Assembly: GCA_036245525.1 (NCBI GenBank) | Contig: BTPG01000004.1 | Coordinates: 16,529,631-16,593,630, forward strand | DNA length: 64,000 nt | Source: Semisulcospira habei | Taxonomy: Eukaryota; Mollusca; Gastropoda; Semisulcospiridae | Direction: 5' to 3' | Shown: positions 48,565 to 59,269 of the stretch, one piece after another | How the letters are laid out: the number at the start of each line of letters is the position of its first letter | Position numbering within the stretch: the first letter of the stretch is position 1 | Made by a program: the position numbers and the translations under genes | Notes under the pieces: generated by a model | Seen by the model: the letters and a program-made list of their open reading frames with translations, nothing else | The model's database searches: none | Told to the model about the DNA's origin: nothing

Positions 48565-50655
48565 AATCAAGTGACTGTAAGCCCAAGCGCTGAAGCTGCT
48601 GCTATACAAACCCGAGCTCAAGTGAGGGCAGAAGGCAGGGGAGAAGAACCATTAGCCATTCCAGAATCTCTCAAGTTGGATGTGACTTCAAAACAGCAGG
48701 AGATCATACCTGAGGTGCGCGTGGTGCTGGCAGAATCGGCGGCCACTCTGACAGCCGGAGAAGCAGAGCGGGAGAAAGCGATTAGCGAGTTGGATCGACA
48801 CATGCTGGAGACAGAGAGACAGGCGGAAACAGCACTGGCGGGTATTGACTCCGCGAGTGATCGTTTGCACGAGACGGTGGGCATAGCTACCGCCGAAGTA
48901 ATAGAAGAAGGTGAAAACTGGGAAGAGGTGTCCGTTGTCGACAATTTACCGACAGTGACGTTGACATCAGTTGAAACGCCAGAGACGTGCATTTAGATTC
49001 TGAGTGTCCAGACGTACACCAGGTCATTAGAGACTTGGTTGAGCAGTACGCAGACATTTTTACGGACTTACCGCTGCGCACTACGCTAGACGAGTGCGAG
49101 ATAAGACTTGAAGATGACCAGTACGTACCAGACAATACCCGCTACCACATTATCAGGTAGCAGTGCTCAAAAAGGAGGCCGAGACGATGACAGACATGGG
49201 AGTGATAGAGAGGGCCTCATCGTCATTCAGTTCCCCCCTAGTTCTGGTAAAGAAAAAGGACGGTTTAGTCAGATTTTGCATTTATTTTTTGCAAATTGAA
49301 CAAACAGGCAGTGTTCGATGCAGAACCAATGCCAGATATAGAGTACCTGCTAAACAAGTTGTCCAGGGCGAAGTACTTGAGCAAGCTAGATTTGCCCAAA
49401 GGGTATTGGCAAATACCTATGAAGTCTGAAGGCAAGTGTAATACCGCTTTCACTGTTCCAGAGGGACAGTTTCAATGGTGCGTTATGCCATTTGGTCTCA
49501 AAACAGCGGGGGCGGTATTTTCCAGAATGATTCGCAAGCTGTTGTTGCCACTATGTTTGAGAGAAGTGGACAACTTCATGGACGATACATGGTAGCCACT
49601 GAGACAATGGAGAGACATCTTGGGTGTTTGAAGATTTTGCTTGATCGGCTGAGGGTGCGGCAGTTGGCACCTCACCCTTCCAAAATACTATTTGGGGTTC
49701 CACCAACTAGCGTACTTGGGTCATTTAGTGGGACAAGATAGAATACTTCCGGAACCGAGCAAAATGGATAAAATCCAGAACACTCTTCGTCCCAGTACCA
49801 AATGGCAAGTGAGGTCATTCTTAGGGCTAATAATAAAAAAATAATAATAATACCGTTATTATATAGGTGCTGTTTCCCAATTTTTGGGCAAATCGACTCA
49901 AAGCGCCGCGAACTGAAACCCAACACGCACACTCACGTAACAGACACGGATTTACCCCATTTAAGACAACACAGTACAAGACAAATGAAGGGCCAGTTCA
50001 GCTACTGAAGTTACAGAGATTTTTGATCGATTGTATTTGAAATTTGTAAAGTGGCCTGAAACCGGTACCAAAGTGTGTGGGGGGGGGGGGGGTGGAAGAA
50101 CCGGAGTACCCGGAGAAAGAACCCCCTACTGCCGGAAATTTGTTCCAAATTTTGCAGCCATAGCTGTACCGTTGACAGACTTGACCAAAGGAGGGAAGGA
50201 AGTCAGGGCCTCTTGTATGGACGGAGTCCTGTGAGGCGGCTTTTCAATCACTGAAGGATAGACTTTGCGCTAGTCCGGTTTGCTGTATGCCAGACCTAGA
50301 TAAACCCCTCGTGTTGCAGACTGACGCTTCAGATGTTGGGATAGGTGCCGTGTTGTGTCCAGATCAGGGACAGGGACTTCAACCGATCGCATGTGCTAGC
50401 AAGAAGTTAAATAAGGCTGAGAGAAATTATTCAAACATAGAAAAGGAATGCCTTGCATTGGCATTGGGTGTTCAGAAGTACAAAAAGTATCTGTTCAACC
50501 GGACGGTCACCGTACAGACGGACCATAGCCCACTACAGTACCTACAACAGGCTAAAAGTACCAACAGCAGATTAATGAGATGGGCACTTCAGCTGCAACC
50601 TTTCTCGTTAGTGATGCAAAGTGTGATGAATCTCTATGCTCACGCATAGGGTTCA
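48565..50655 (+). pseudogene. Gypsy pol remnant: reverse transcriptase and RNase H, integrase missing
   Basis: An acidic linker (48565-49000) precedes RT: MGVIERASSSFSSPLVLVKK, LSKLDLPKGYWQIPM, WCVMPFGLKTAGAVFSRMI, and FMDD at 49575-49586 in place of the common YVDD. An insertion at 49835-50128 splits the connection domain before YCRKFVPNFAAIAVPLTDL. RNase H follows at 50281-50640 (LQTDASDVGIGAVL, EKECLALALGVQKYKKYLF, TDHSPLQYL) and breaks off near SLCSRIG. No protease motif or integrase is visible. Many frameshifts; inactive. Confidence 0.85.
49835..50128 (+). mobile_element. Insertion in pol: AAT tract plus dispersed repeat
   Basis: Splits RSFLGLI from the following KFVPNFAAIAVP. It contains an AAT run, the block shared with 10965-11115 (minus) and a G tract at 50078-50091. 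Confidence 0.7.
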
Positions 50656-50672
50656 CACAAAGGTTGTTTGTA

Positions 50673-51865
50673 TGTTACGGTCTTGTCAGTGATTTGTCTT
50701 TTGACAAATATTCCGTGCATGCATGAGGCCACGTGAAATCATAGAGGGAGCATTTTGCACGGAGTTTTAGGCGAGAGCTCAGTCTAGCAGAGGTCAAGCT
50801 AGTTAGTATGGGCTAGGCTGTCATTGTGGATGGATGTATGTTAGATACACTAGCCGTATTCCAAGACTCTGAAACCTAGAATATAGGTATGTTTTATATG
50901 TATTATTGACAGCTGCTTAGTTAAAGATAATATGCGTTCGTAAGTGTCACTTCGGTTGTGTAGCGTTGATTTCGTTCAGTTATTTTGGTTTGAAATTCGT
51001 TGAGATAACCAGTGATTTTCTATGTAGTTATTTACCGAGATGGATAACTAAGGAATGTGAGGTGTGTATGCCAACCTCGTTATGAAGGTAGTACGTGGTT
51101 AAGTATAGTCTTTTCCAGGGTATGAAAAATAATGTATGGCGAGTGTTAGGTTATAGTCTGTTTCAATGTAGTGACAGAGTTATGGGGTGTTACGAAAGTA
51201 GTTCGGGGTATGAAGCACGTGTGTGTGTGAATGAATGTGAGAGTTATGTGTATCAGCCAGGTTACGTAATGTACCTCATATCATCGAATATGTGTGTGTG
51301 TTTAGCAAGTGTTATGATATTAGGACTTTTTGTACAGAGTTCTTGTGTGAAGCGGAGCGACGTGACGCCGAGACGTCAGTCAACAGAGGCTACCGCCGAG
51401 GGACCTACTCCGAGGTCATTTCTTTACTCAGAGAGTGAGCGACCGGTGCCGAGACACCCTGGTCAGCAGGGACTGCGCTACGGAGCGAGTCAAGAGGACG
51501 TCCACGGTACGAGAAACGGGACGACTCGGAAGCGTGCGACGAAAGACCTACAAGCCTGGACGTGGGAAGACAGAACGTTAACAAGCGAGAAAACCAGTAA
51601 GACAGGTTAGATTGTGAGAGACAATTACCTAGCCTGGCGTTTACATTGTGTATGTGTATGCGGTGTTGATGTGCTTGTAGTGAGAAGGGGTGGTGTACAT
51701 AATTTTGATAGTGTTTTCGTTGTTCTATTTATATAAAGGTCCATAGTAGAAAGAGAGCTAGTGTTTGTGTTATACCGCGTGAATGCGCCCGACTGAGTCA
51801 GTAGCGGTGTTGTCTGTTGTGCGAGAGTCTGTACGTGCGACTGGGGCGAGTCTGCGTGCGTTACA
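50673..51865 (+). mobile_element. LTR-A copy 2
   Basis: 1193 bp from TGTTACGG to GCGTTACA, homologous to 1-1200 and unlike the 5' LTR of the element it lies in. TATA-like TTTATATAAAGG near 51730. Either a solo LTR inserted in the 3' LTR or the product of recombination between two gypsy families. Confidence 0.7.
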
Positions 51866-51974
51866 CAAAGCATAGCAGGGAAAGAGAACGTACCCGCTGA
51901 TTTCTTGAGTAGAAATGTTGAGTCGTGAAAGAAATATTCAGGAACAAAAACTAGTAGTTTTGTCTTAGGTTTGT

Positions 51975-52257
51975 TTCTCAATTTTCATTTGTATTTTATT
52001 AAGGATATTTGTTTTATTATATATTTGATGTTGTTGTGTATTGCGTATGTTGGATATTCATGATGGAGAGTGTGGACGTGTGTGTGAATGTGGTGCGTGA
52101 GTTTGGGGTTCGGATTGAGTGAAGATATTTTGAGTCGTTATTTTTATGTGTAATAAATGTTGTCGTGATTGTTCCTCTGGCGTTTGTGTTAGCTTGGGAT
52201 GGTAGTACTCGAGTGGTAGCGCTCATAGTTCCCGCCCCGGAAGCGGGGGTCGTGATA
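51975..52257 (+). mobile_element. Gypsy 3' LTR remnant
   Basis: Matches 46637-46918 closely (TATTAAGGATATTTGTTTT, GTAATAAATGTTGTC, GGTAGTACTCGAGTGGTAG) and ends GTCGTGATA. The rest of this LTR is absent or replaced by LTR-A. Confidence 0.8.
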
Positions 52258-52449
52258 AGAACTGAAAGACAGGTTAAAAAGCACAACGCACAACTGAACA
52301 TGGAACACACAGACTTTATAATAAAATGGGCACATTATGAACATTTTACTAACAGATAGGTTAGAAACTTGTTAGTTTAAATATCTATAGCGAACCTGTT
52401 GCCTATACATTTGTTTGATTTTTCTAATATGTAAATATGATTGTACATG
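52258..52449 (+). pseudogene. L1 ORF2 extreme C terminus
   Basis: RTERQVKKHNAQLNMEHTD then FIIKWAHYEHF and a stop, consistent with the basic end of Tx1/L1 ORF2 resuming after the gypsy insertion. Followed by non-coding L1 sequence into the Tc1 element. Confidence 0.55.
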
Positions 52450-54060
52450 TATACTAATGGTCAAAATTTAAGGGCCAACCCCCCCCCCCTCCCTTTTGTG
52501 TCATTGTTTATCGTCGCAAGTACGCTAATAATATGCAATGTTCTTTCGACCCAAATGGGTTAAATGTTGACCTTAGACAGTCCACTTACAGGGAACAATA
52601 GACAACAATTCATCAATTTCCACGAACGTGTCAAATGCACGTGAAACATCGTAAGTTTTTGTGAAAAGCTCTGCGATATTGGCAAGCGTACCAAAGGCAG
52701 GCAGGAGGAAAAACTCGGTAAAGTCGTCATGCACGTGCTAAAGGGGTCAGTCGTGAACACTCAGCACTTCTGTTTTGCTACAAATACCGGTACAGTAAGG
52801 GCATAATTGTCACTTTCCTAACCAAGCCATCATGACGAAGCCTAACGCCAGTAGATCAAGGCCAGGCGCTAGCATGGCTGCAGGATGGAATTTCCAGACG
52901 ATAAGTTGGGAGACGTCTTGGGGTGTCCCATGCAGTGATTCAGAGGCTGCTGGCACGATTTCAATAAACTGGAAGGGCAGAACGACGACCCTGCTCAAGA
53001 CGCCCGCGCTGCACCTGCAGAAAGGAGGACAGATACCTCTGTGTCGCGGCTCTGCGCAACCGAACTGTCACGTCAACCACTCTGTGATGCAAGTCAACCG
53101 ATGCAAGCTGCAAACGTTACCGTCAGCAGAAGCACAGTCTGCCGACGTATGCGTGAAATTGGCCTGGCTTCATGCAGAGCAGGAGTGAGAATACCCCTCA
53201 CTCCAGCTGATCTCAGAGCCAGGGTTGCCTGGTGTCGTCAACATGTGAGGTGGATCAGACTCCAGTGGACTCAGGTTCTGTATACTGATGAGTCACGGTT
53301 CACTGTGTCCTTCAACGACGGCAGGGTGAGGGTCTGGAGACGCCAGGGCGAGCGATTCACGGATGGATGCGTCCAAGAGGTGGATCGCTACGGAGGAGGC
53401 TCGGTCATGGTCTGGGCAGGCTTTAGCAGGGAAGGTAGGACCCCTCTCCACGTCATCCGAGGCACCCTGACTGGACTGCTCTCTCGGGACGAGATTGTGC
53501 AACCAGCTTTACAAGGCATAGGCGACAATGCTGTTCTGCAGGACTCACAAACCAGATAGGTGAGGCTAGCGCTGGCAGAATTGTATAACAAACCAAGGGG
53601 AATTACTCAGCGCTGGACAGAACAGTTAGATCCCCTGCCCCCGCCTATGTTCTGCAGGACGACAACGCTCGACCTCATCGCGCCCGTGTGGTGGATGAGT
53701 ACCTTCAGCAACGGGGCATCATGTGGATGGAGTGGCCAGCTCGTTGACCTGATCCCACAACATGTTCTCCGAAACCTAGTGAACTCTATGCGTCAACGCT
53801 GCATTGATTGCTTGGCTGCAAACGGTGGGTACACTCGCTACTGACTTTACCAGTCTTGTGTGACTTTTCAAATGAGGGGTGGGTGAACATTCTAACGTAC
53901 TGCTGTTGTTACAATTGCTTGATTTACTCAAAATTTAAAATAAAATTGTTACTGAATAAATTAGCAAAGTACTGACTCCAAGTATTGTTACATTATTTGT
54001 GTGGTGTTGTCGGTGCGTCTGCGATGAAAATTGGCCCTTAAGTTTTGACCATAAGTATAT
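52450..54060 (+). mobile_element. Tc1-like DNA transposon
   Basis: Inverted ends ATGGTCAAAATTTAAGGGCC (52457) and GGCCCTTAAGTTTTGACCAT (54033-54052) followed by TA-rich edges. 1.6 kb, the usual Tc1 size, enclosing a broken transposase. Inserted in the L1 3' region. Confidence 0.85.
52832..53844 (+). pseudogene. Tc1 transposase, broken
   Basis: Fragments in several frames: LTPADLRARVAWCRQHVRW, the first catalytic Asp in VLYTDESRF (53287-53289), YGGGSVMVWAGFSREG and, after an insertion, the second Asp in QDDNARPHRARVVDEYLQ (53655 onward), then WMEWPA and the C terminus. The third acidic residue, normally in PIEH, reads PQH. A 116-bp insert (53545-53660) sits between copies of TGTTCTGCAGGAC. 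Frameshifts also occur in the N-terminal DNA-binding part. Inactive. Confidence 0.85.
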
Positions 54061-54208
54061 TAGTGTTTGTTTTCGGGCTGAATGTTCTGAGTCTTCTCTT
54101 CGTTGTTTTGTTTCCTTCTTCTTTTTTTTCTTTTTATGGTTATTGTAACTGTTGTGACATTGTAACTGTTTTATGTGCATGTTGTATACGTAAAAGCAAA
54201 TTTTAAAA
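54061..54208 (+). mobile_element. L1 3' end with short A tail
   Basis: Non-coding T-rich sequence ending AAATTTTAAAAAA, directly followed by the second copy of the 12-bp target duplication (54209-54220). Confidence 0.6.
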
Positions 54209-54220
54209 AAGAATTATAGA

Positions 54221-55760
54221 ACTTTCTCGAACCTACCGATTCTATCAAATTTTAATGTGATCGAAAAGACTGTGCTTTCGAAACTTTTGGATCACATGGC
54301 CTTGAATAACCTTATGAAGCCATTTCAGTCAACTAGTTAGTTATTTGGGTTTAACGCCGAGCAGGCGACTAAGGCCATCTCACGGCGGTTTTCAGTCAAC
54401 CCATAGATGTTGACACAGCACTGAAACAGCACTTCTCAGAACCATGAATGACTTGTTACTTGCTATGGATGATAAGGTGTCAGTGCTCGCTTTATTTGAC
54501 ACATGTACAATCCAACACACTATCCTGATGAAACGTCTCCAGCTTGTTTTTGGCATTGATGGCACTGCCCTGTCTTGGTTTCACTCTTACATTACTGAGC
54601 GATCACAGACTGTGTCTGCTGATGGCCATGTCTCTGCACTTGCCAGTCTCCGTTTTGGTGTTCCACAAAGCTCAGTATTAGGTCTATTGCTTTTTTTTTT
54701 TTACTGTATGTACAGCCTTTGTCTAGCATTATTGCTGGACACTCTGTTTTACATCACGCTTACAATGATGATACACAGATTTATAAGTCAGGTAGTGTGA
54801 GTGAGGTCGACGAGATAATCCAGATCGTGTCACATTGCATTCTTGATGAGAGGCTGTGGATGAAAACAAGCTCAAACTGAACGAAGGAAAAATGGAAACT
54901 ATGCTTATTGCATCACCCAGAGTGTCTTTTTCTACCGCTTTTCCTCAGCATATCATGATTGAGAACACCACCACCAGCTTCTCTCAGTCAGTGAAGAACC
55001 TGGGTGTTGCAACTGAGCATGACTTGTCCATGGAAAAACAGGTGATTAACATTTGCAGGGCGGCCTATTTGGAGATGCGTCGTTTACGCTCCATTAGACC
55101 GTTCTGTACGTCCGATGCTACAAAAAAACTCTGGTTTGTGCATTTGTTCTGTCTCGCATTGCCTATGCCAACTCACTCTTATCTGGGTGCCCGCAGTATC
55201 TATTTGATCGGCTCCAGAGAGTCCAAATTTCAGCCGTACGTCTTGTCATGAAAGTAAAAAAGTCAGACCATGTCTCCCCCATCCTGCACGCTCTCCACTG
55301 GTTGCCAGTCAAGGAAAGAATTAAACACAAAGTCTTGTCCATTTGTCATATTTCCCTTTCTAGCACTGGACCCACTTACCTCTCAGAGCTCATTTACTGT
55401 TATGTCCCTTCCAAGCAATTGCGGAGTTCTTCTGACAATACAATGCTCCGTATTCCTACAGTAAAGACTACAGGATTTGGGCAGAGATCTTTTTCTTACC
55501 ATGGCCCGTCTGTCTGCAATTTTTTTTTCTAAATACACGAGACACAGCGAGTGCAGTGCCAGTTTTAAATGCGGTCTGAAAACCCATCTTTTTCATCTTG
55601 ACTATGAATGTACATTTATTTAGTCATTTTCTGTTCTTTTGTGTAGTTGTACATGAGGTTTTTGTTTTATCACTTTTTGTGTAATTTTTTTTTTGTTCAT
55701 AAAGTATACGGCGCCCAGAGCATTTTACCTTCTGTAGACGATTTATAAATCATCTTTACT
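54221..55760 (+). pseudogene. L2-like LINE, right piece
   Basis: Resumes the LINE cut at 42744: LLDHMALNNLMKPFQS, RTMNDLLLAMDDKVSVLALF, FGVPQSSVLGLLLF, then NKLKLNEGKMETMLI and the tail SDHVSPILHALHWLPVKERI with GFGQRSFSYHGPSVCN. The catalytic ADD lies in a disrupted stretch near 54765. A 67-bp insertion with 11-bp repeats (54334-54400) breaks the HSTETALL region. The 3' end (AAGTATACGGCGCC to ATTTATAAATCATC) abuts the receptor. Confidence 0.85.
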
Positions 55761-55761
55761 C

Positions 55762-56883
55762 TTATTTAGTATAATTATCGGCAGTGCCAGGTAAGGTCGG
55801 TGTCTCTCTACTCGCCAAATTAACCGGCACTTCACTTGAGCCAACTTGAGGGACGCATTTCTTGCAGCTGACGTTCAAAATAAACAAGCCCAAAATAAGC
55901 TTCAGTTCGTGTTTGAACTTTGTGCCGCTGAGACAATACAGGTAAAAGTTGACGGCACTGTTTGTGTAATACAAGAGGTAGCACACTGCGTGGGCAACGT
56001 GATGTTCTGCTGGTAAAATGTGGCCGTACTCGTTCTTTCCGGATATGGTGTAGGAATACACGATGAACGTGCACATGGGTAAAGTCAGGAGCAAGAAGAC
56101 CACCGACACGAGTATGAGGGTCAAGGTCAGAGAGGATATCACCTTTTTGTGAAGTCTCGAGTGACCTGAGGCATGGCCAGAGGTCGTGCGCGAGGACTGG
56201 ACCACTTTCCAGAAAATGACAGCGTTTGAGCCAATCAGAATGCAGCTTGGTGTGAGTGACGTGAAAGAAAGGTCTATCCAGTTATGCACGTGACTAAAGT
56301 AATACTCTGCCTCCTCACTGACAGAATGACACTCTTGATAACCACTGCCCGGGATGTCCACTATCCCGAAGACAAATGGAAGATAACAGTTTATCGCTGA
56401 GGAAAACACCATAATTATAGCCACGCCAGCGATGCTTTTCTTTCTGTCAAAGATAAGGTTAGCCCGATGAGGAACTGCAACTGACAATGCTCGCTGCACG
56501 GACAATGTCGCTAAGATGAATGATGACATTGTCCCACAAGAATAGACCACAAACTTATTAGTCTTACAGATAATGTCGTGCGTCCTCAGAATCTCAAAAT
56601 CGTATCCGTGTCGCAGCCATCGACGAAGGAGTCCGGCATAGAGCAGAATCAAGTCTGACAGAGCTAATGCGCTCATGAAGATGTACATAGAGACGGCGGA
56701 CTGCCTGGCACGCATCCTACGTAACACCACAATCGTCATCACGTTGCCAAAAGTCCCCAGGACAAGGATGACTGGCGGACACACCCGCCATAACCACACA
56801 ACTGTTTGAGGCAGTGGTTGGTCGTTTTGCTCATGGCTCGTCGTGCTTCCTGAACTTAATGTAGTGCCCAGGGTGAAATCCAT
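55762..56883 (-). CDS. Class A G-protein-coupled receptor, paralogue 2
   Basis: A 373-residue intact frame. From residue 17 (HEQND) to about 340 it is nearly the same as paralogue 1 (close to nine residues in ten by eye); the first 16 residues and the C terminus differ. TM pattern, Asp77, Cys106/Cys185, VQR and NFYLY are all conserved. ICL3 is four residues shorter, and the N-terminal NST/NIT glycosylation sites are gone. Against paralogue 1, a frame change removes the old stop, and the protein reads SRETPTLPGTADNYTK to a TAA in or beside the LINE tail. The intact frame over seven TMs suggests constraint, but 5' and 3' flanks are both disrupted by elements, so expression is uncertain. Confidence 0.87.
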   Translation of the reverse strand: MDFTLGTTLSSGSTTSHEQNDQPLPQTVVWLWRVCPPVILVLGTFGNVMTIVVLRRMRARQSAVSMYIFMSALALSDLILLYAGLLRRWLRHGYDFEILRTHDIICKTNKFVVYSCGTMSSFILATLSVQRALSVAVPHRANLIFDRKKSIAGVAIIMVFSSAINCYLPFVFGIVDIPGSGYQECHSVSEEAEYYFSHVHNWIDLSFTSLTPSCILIGSNAVIFWKVVQSSRTTSGHASGHSRLHKKVISSLTLTLILVSVVFLLLTLPMCTFIVYSYTISGKNEYGHILPAEHHVAHAVCYLLYYTNSAVNFYLYCLSGTKFKHELKLILGLFILNVSCKKCVPQVGSSEVPVNLASRETPTLPGTADNYTK

Positions 56884-56892
56884 TCTGATCTG

Positions 56893-57105
56893 TTAACCCT
56901 TTCTCTGCCTCTGTACGTAAATTTTTCTTTCTGAAATCTTCGTTCATTCGACGATCAAAAGCGAAAACCATCCAAAACACATGGATACAAATTGGTCTAA
57001 GTAAGAGACATAGATCCTCATGAGCCCCCGCAGTTGCGGGCTCATGAGGATCTATGTATCTTGCATTGTATCCTGTTCACTTTTACTCGGCAGTGTAGGG
57101 ATTAA
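56893..57105 (+). mobile_element. Family C element at the GPCR 2 start
   Basis: TTAACCCTTTCTCTGCCTC to GGCAGTGTAGGGATTAA, stem 57000-57064 (TAAGAGACATAGATCCTC against GAGGATCTATGTATCTTGC). Its left TTAA ends nine bases upstream of the receptor ATG, next to the conserved CAG acceptor. Confidence 0.85.
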
Positions 57106-57213
57106 GGTAAAAGACAGACACAGGTCAGCCTCAGTCTTACGCGTTTCTGTATCCCGCGTTATCTGATAGGGATAACGCGCACAGGTCTCTGACTCACAGG
57201 GGGATGGATCCCC

Positions 57214-57318
57214 GGTGAGCAAGCGGTCCTCGGGCCGACGTCAGCCATGCCTGGCCCGCGCACAAAATGTGCGCGGGCCAGGTATGGCTGACGTCGGCCT
57301 AAGGATCTTTTCCTTACC
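57214..57318. repeat. GC-rich G-type long palindrome
   Basis: GGTGAGCAAGCGGTCCTCGG and onward pairs with TAAGGATCTTTTCCTTACC; the inner arms (GCCTGGCCCGCGCAC against its complement) are perfect around AAAAT. Confidence 0.8.
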
Positions 57319-57594
57319 AAGTAATTTTCTCCCAAAGATCTATGTGAAGTTGGCACTAAACAGTATAACGCGATTGCAAATAACGAGGGGGCCGACCTTA
57401 AGGCTCTCGGGTGCCGCGAAATACTGAGGCTGACCTGGTCGAGGTGAGTCCATTTTTTTGTGAAAAGCGAAATTTTCATTGTAAAACAATGAACATATTG
57501 CTTTTGTAACAAAATGGAAATATTGTCTTTTGCCTTCACAGGGCAGAATTGTTGCACGAAGTCCAAATACAACACCTTAAAGCAGCACGAGGAA

Positions 57595-57730
57595 CTGGGT
57601 GACTGAGGTGGTAGAGCGTTCGACTCTCGTCCTAAAGGTGGCAGGTTCAAATCCAGCTGAGGTCAAAATTTATTCAGACCCTATTAGGTGCCTTCCCGTC
57701 TTTGAAATCACCTTCGTGGTGTACATAAGA
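57595..57730 (+). mobile_element. tRNA-derived SINE
   Basis: A box TGGTAGAGCGTTCGACTC (57609 onward) and B box GGTTCAAATCC (57644-57654), then a body with CACCTTCGTGGTGTACATAAG. Not a functional tRNA. It is truncated by the next family A element. 57319-57594 shows no gene. Confidence 0.65.
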
Positions 57731-57732
57731 CG

Positions 57733-57949
57733 TTAACGCATTCTGCCCGCGACACAGCACAGCAAGATTTGGCTCGACCATGATAGTTCCAAGGGTGGTG
57801 GCAGAATAGCTTGGCGCCTCTAGAGGCGACAAGCTATTCTGCCACCACCCTTGAACTATCACGGTCGATCTGTCTCCTGAATTGTAATGCATTCATCAGA
57901 AGATAACTCCAAAATGTGAGTAGTTAGTACCTCGGGCACAGTGAGTTAA
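57733..57949 (+). mobile_element. Family A element A16
   Basis: TTAACGCATTCTGCCCGCGAC to GGGCACAGTGAGTTAA, stem 57772-57870, centre GGCGCCTCTAGAGGCGAC. 57950-58235 includes a stretch (58010-58110) resembling 37610-37685 upstream of GPCR 1. Confidence 0.85.
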
Positions 57950-58235
57950 GTCCTAGACGTTTAAAGATTTTTGACTAAAGATCGGCATAGATTAGAAGCG
58001 ACAGGCTCAAACGTAGAAACACAAGTTAGCTGATTGATCAGTTGTTTGAAACATATAGCATCAGAAGAAGACCAGTTGCACACAGTCGTATTTCCACATA
58101 ATCATACAGCAGTCAGTCTTGATCTTTACGTTACACGGGTCTATACAATCTGACCACCACACGCGAACTCGCACACGTGATTGTCTATCTAGAAATATAA
58201 CTCGATTTTTACTTCCGGGTAACTGTCGTGTCCCA

Positions 58236-58305
58236 ATACGCAAAACGCTATCGGGTCGAAGTCGGCCGCGGTGCGACCGACTTCTTCCCGATGATCATTG
58301 CGTAC
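58236..58305. repeat. G-type palindrome
   Basis: ACGCAAAACGCTATCGGGTCG faces CCCGATGATCATTGCGT around AGTCGGCCGCGGTGCGACCG. Confidence 0.65.
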
Positions 58306-58312
58306 TGAAAAG

Positions 58313-58517
58313 TTAATTCCTATAGGCGCTGGATGCTCATTACTGAGCTGTGCAATGGGGTCCTTTTGCGCAAAGGCTATCGGGCCGACGACGGCCGCCG
58401 TTAGCCCTCGCACGGCCGTGCGCGGGCCAACGGCGGTCGATGTCGGCCCGATGGCCTTTTGCGCAATGGGGCCCTATTTCGAAGCTAATGAGTGTACAGC
58501 GCCTATAGGAATTATCA
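58313..58517. repeat. 205-bp G-type palindrome
   Basis: TTAATTCCTATAGGCGCTG and CAGCGCCTATAGGAATTAT are the outermost arms; GCTCATTA/TAATGAG, TTTTGCGCAAAGG and CGGGCCGACGACGGCCGCCG pair inwards to a centre near 58420. The longest stem in the window. 58518-58865 has no gene. Confidence 0.85.
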
Positions 58518-58868
58518 CGCCATGTTTTCAAGAGATATGGTTTAGTGCATGTCCTTGATTTCAATCACTCGCTGTGAACGGATGTAAGCAATGATGCCGG
58601 CTTCTGCTGGTGTAATAGGTCAGAATGACCCGCCACGCTAAATCGACCTGCGGTCAGTTTCGTGTACGCCATGTCGACTCTGTGAGACCCTAATTCAGTC
58701 ACAGGTCGAAAAATAGCATGTCACAGTCTGAGCATAATTAAAATAGCAGGTTCTCGAAACAGCACGTACTCAAAATTTGTGTGGAGGTGATTCAAAAGCT
58801 CAGGTTTCCTCAAAAGAGCACGCCTGAAAGTTTATGTTAAAACCGTAAATGGCCTTGGCCAAATAGTA

Positions 58869-58870
<2 letters not shown>

Positions 58871-58940
<70 letters not shown>
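58871..58940. repeat. (AAT)n microsatellite
   Basis: AAT units followed by a short ATG/ATA run. Confidence 0.95.
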
Positions 58941-58942
<2 letters not shown>

Positions 58943-59065
58943 TGATGATGATGATGATAATAATAAAGAGGATTTATAAGGCGGCAAAATATGGTCAAAT
59001 GCTCTAGGCGACGCAAATAGTAAGTTGGACACGACATGCTCAAACGTGCCACGCCAAACTCGCCC

Positions 59066-59158
59066 AATGCGCAAAAGGCCATCGGGCCCACGTTGGCCCG
59101 CGGACGGCTATGCGCGGGCCAACGGCGGTCGACGTCGGCCCGATGGCCTTTACGCTTT
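59066..59158. repeat. G-type palindrome
   Basis: AATGCGCAAAAGGCCATCGGG faces CCCGATGGCCTTTACGCTTTG, with GTTGGCCCGC/GCGGGCCAAC inside. Shares its arms with 58313-58517. Confidence 0.75.
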
Positions 59159-59269
59159 GGGAAGTGACCCCAGGTCGCTCAGTCTGGCGTACGCGAAACT
59201 GACAACAAGTCTATTTTCAATGGCGGGTCGTTATCGCGAGCTACACCGGTTTTTAGCTTGATACGTACT

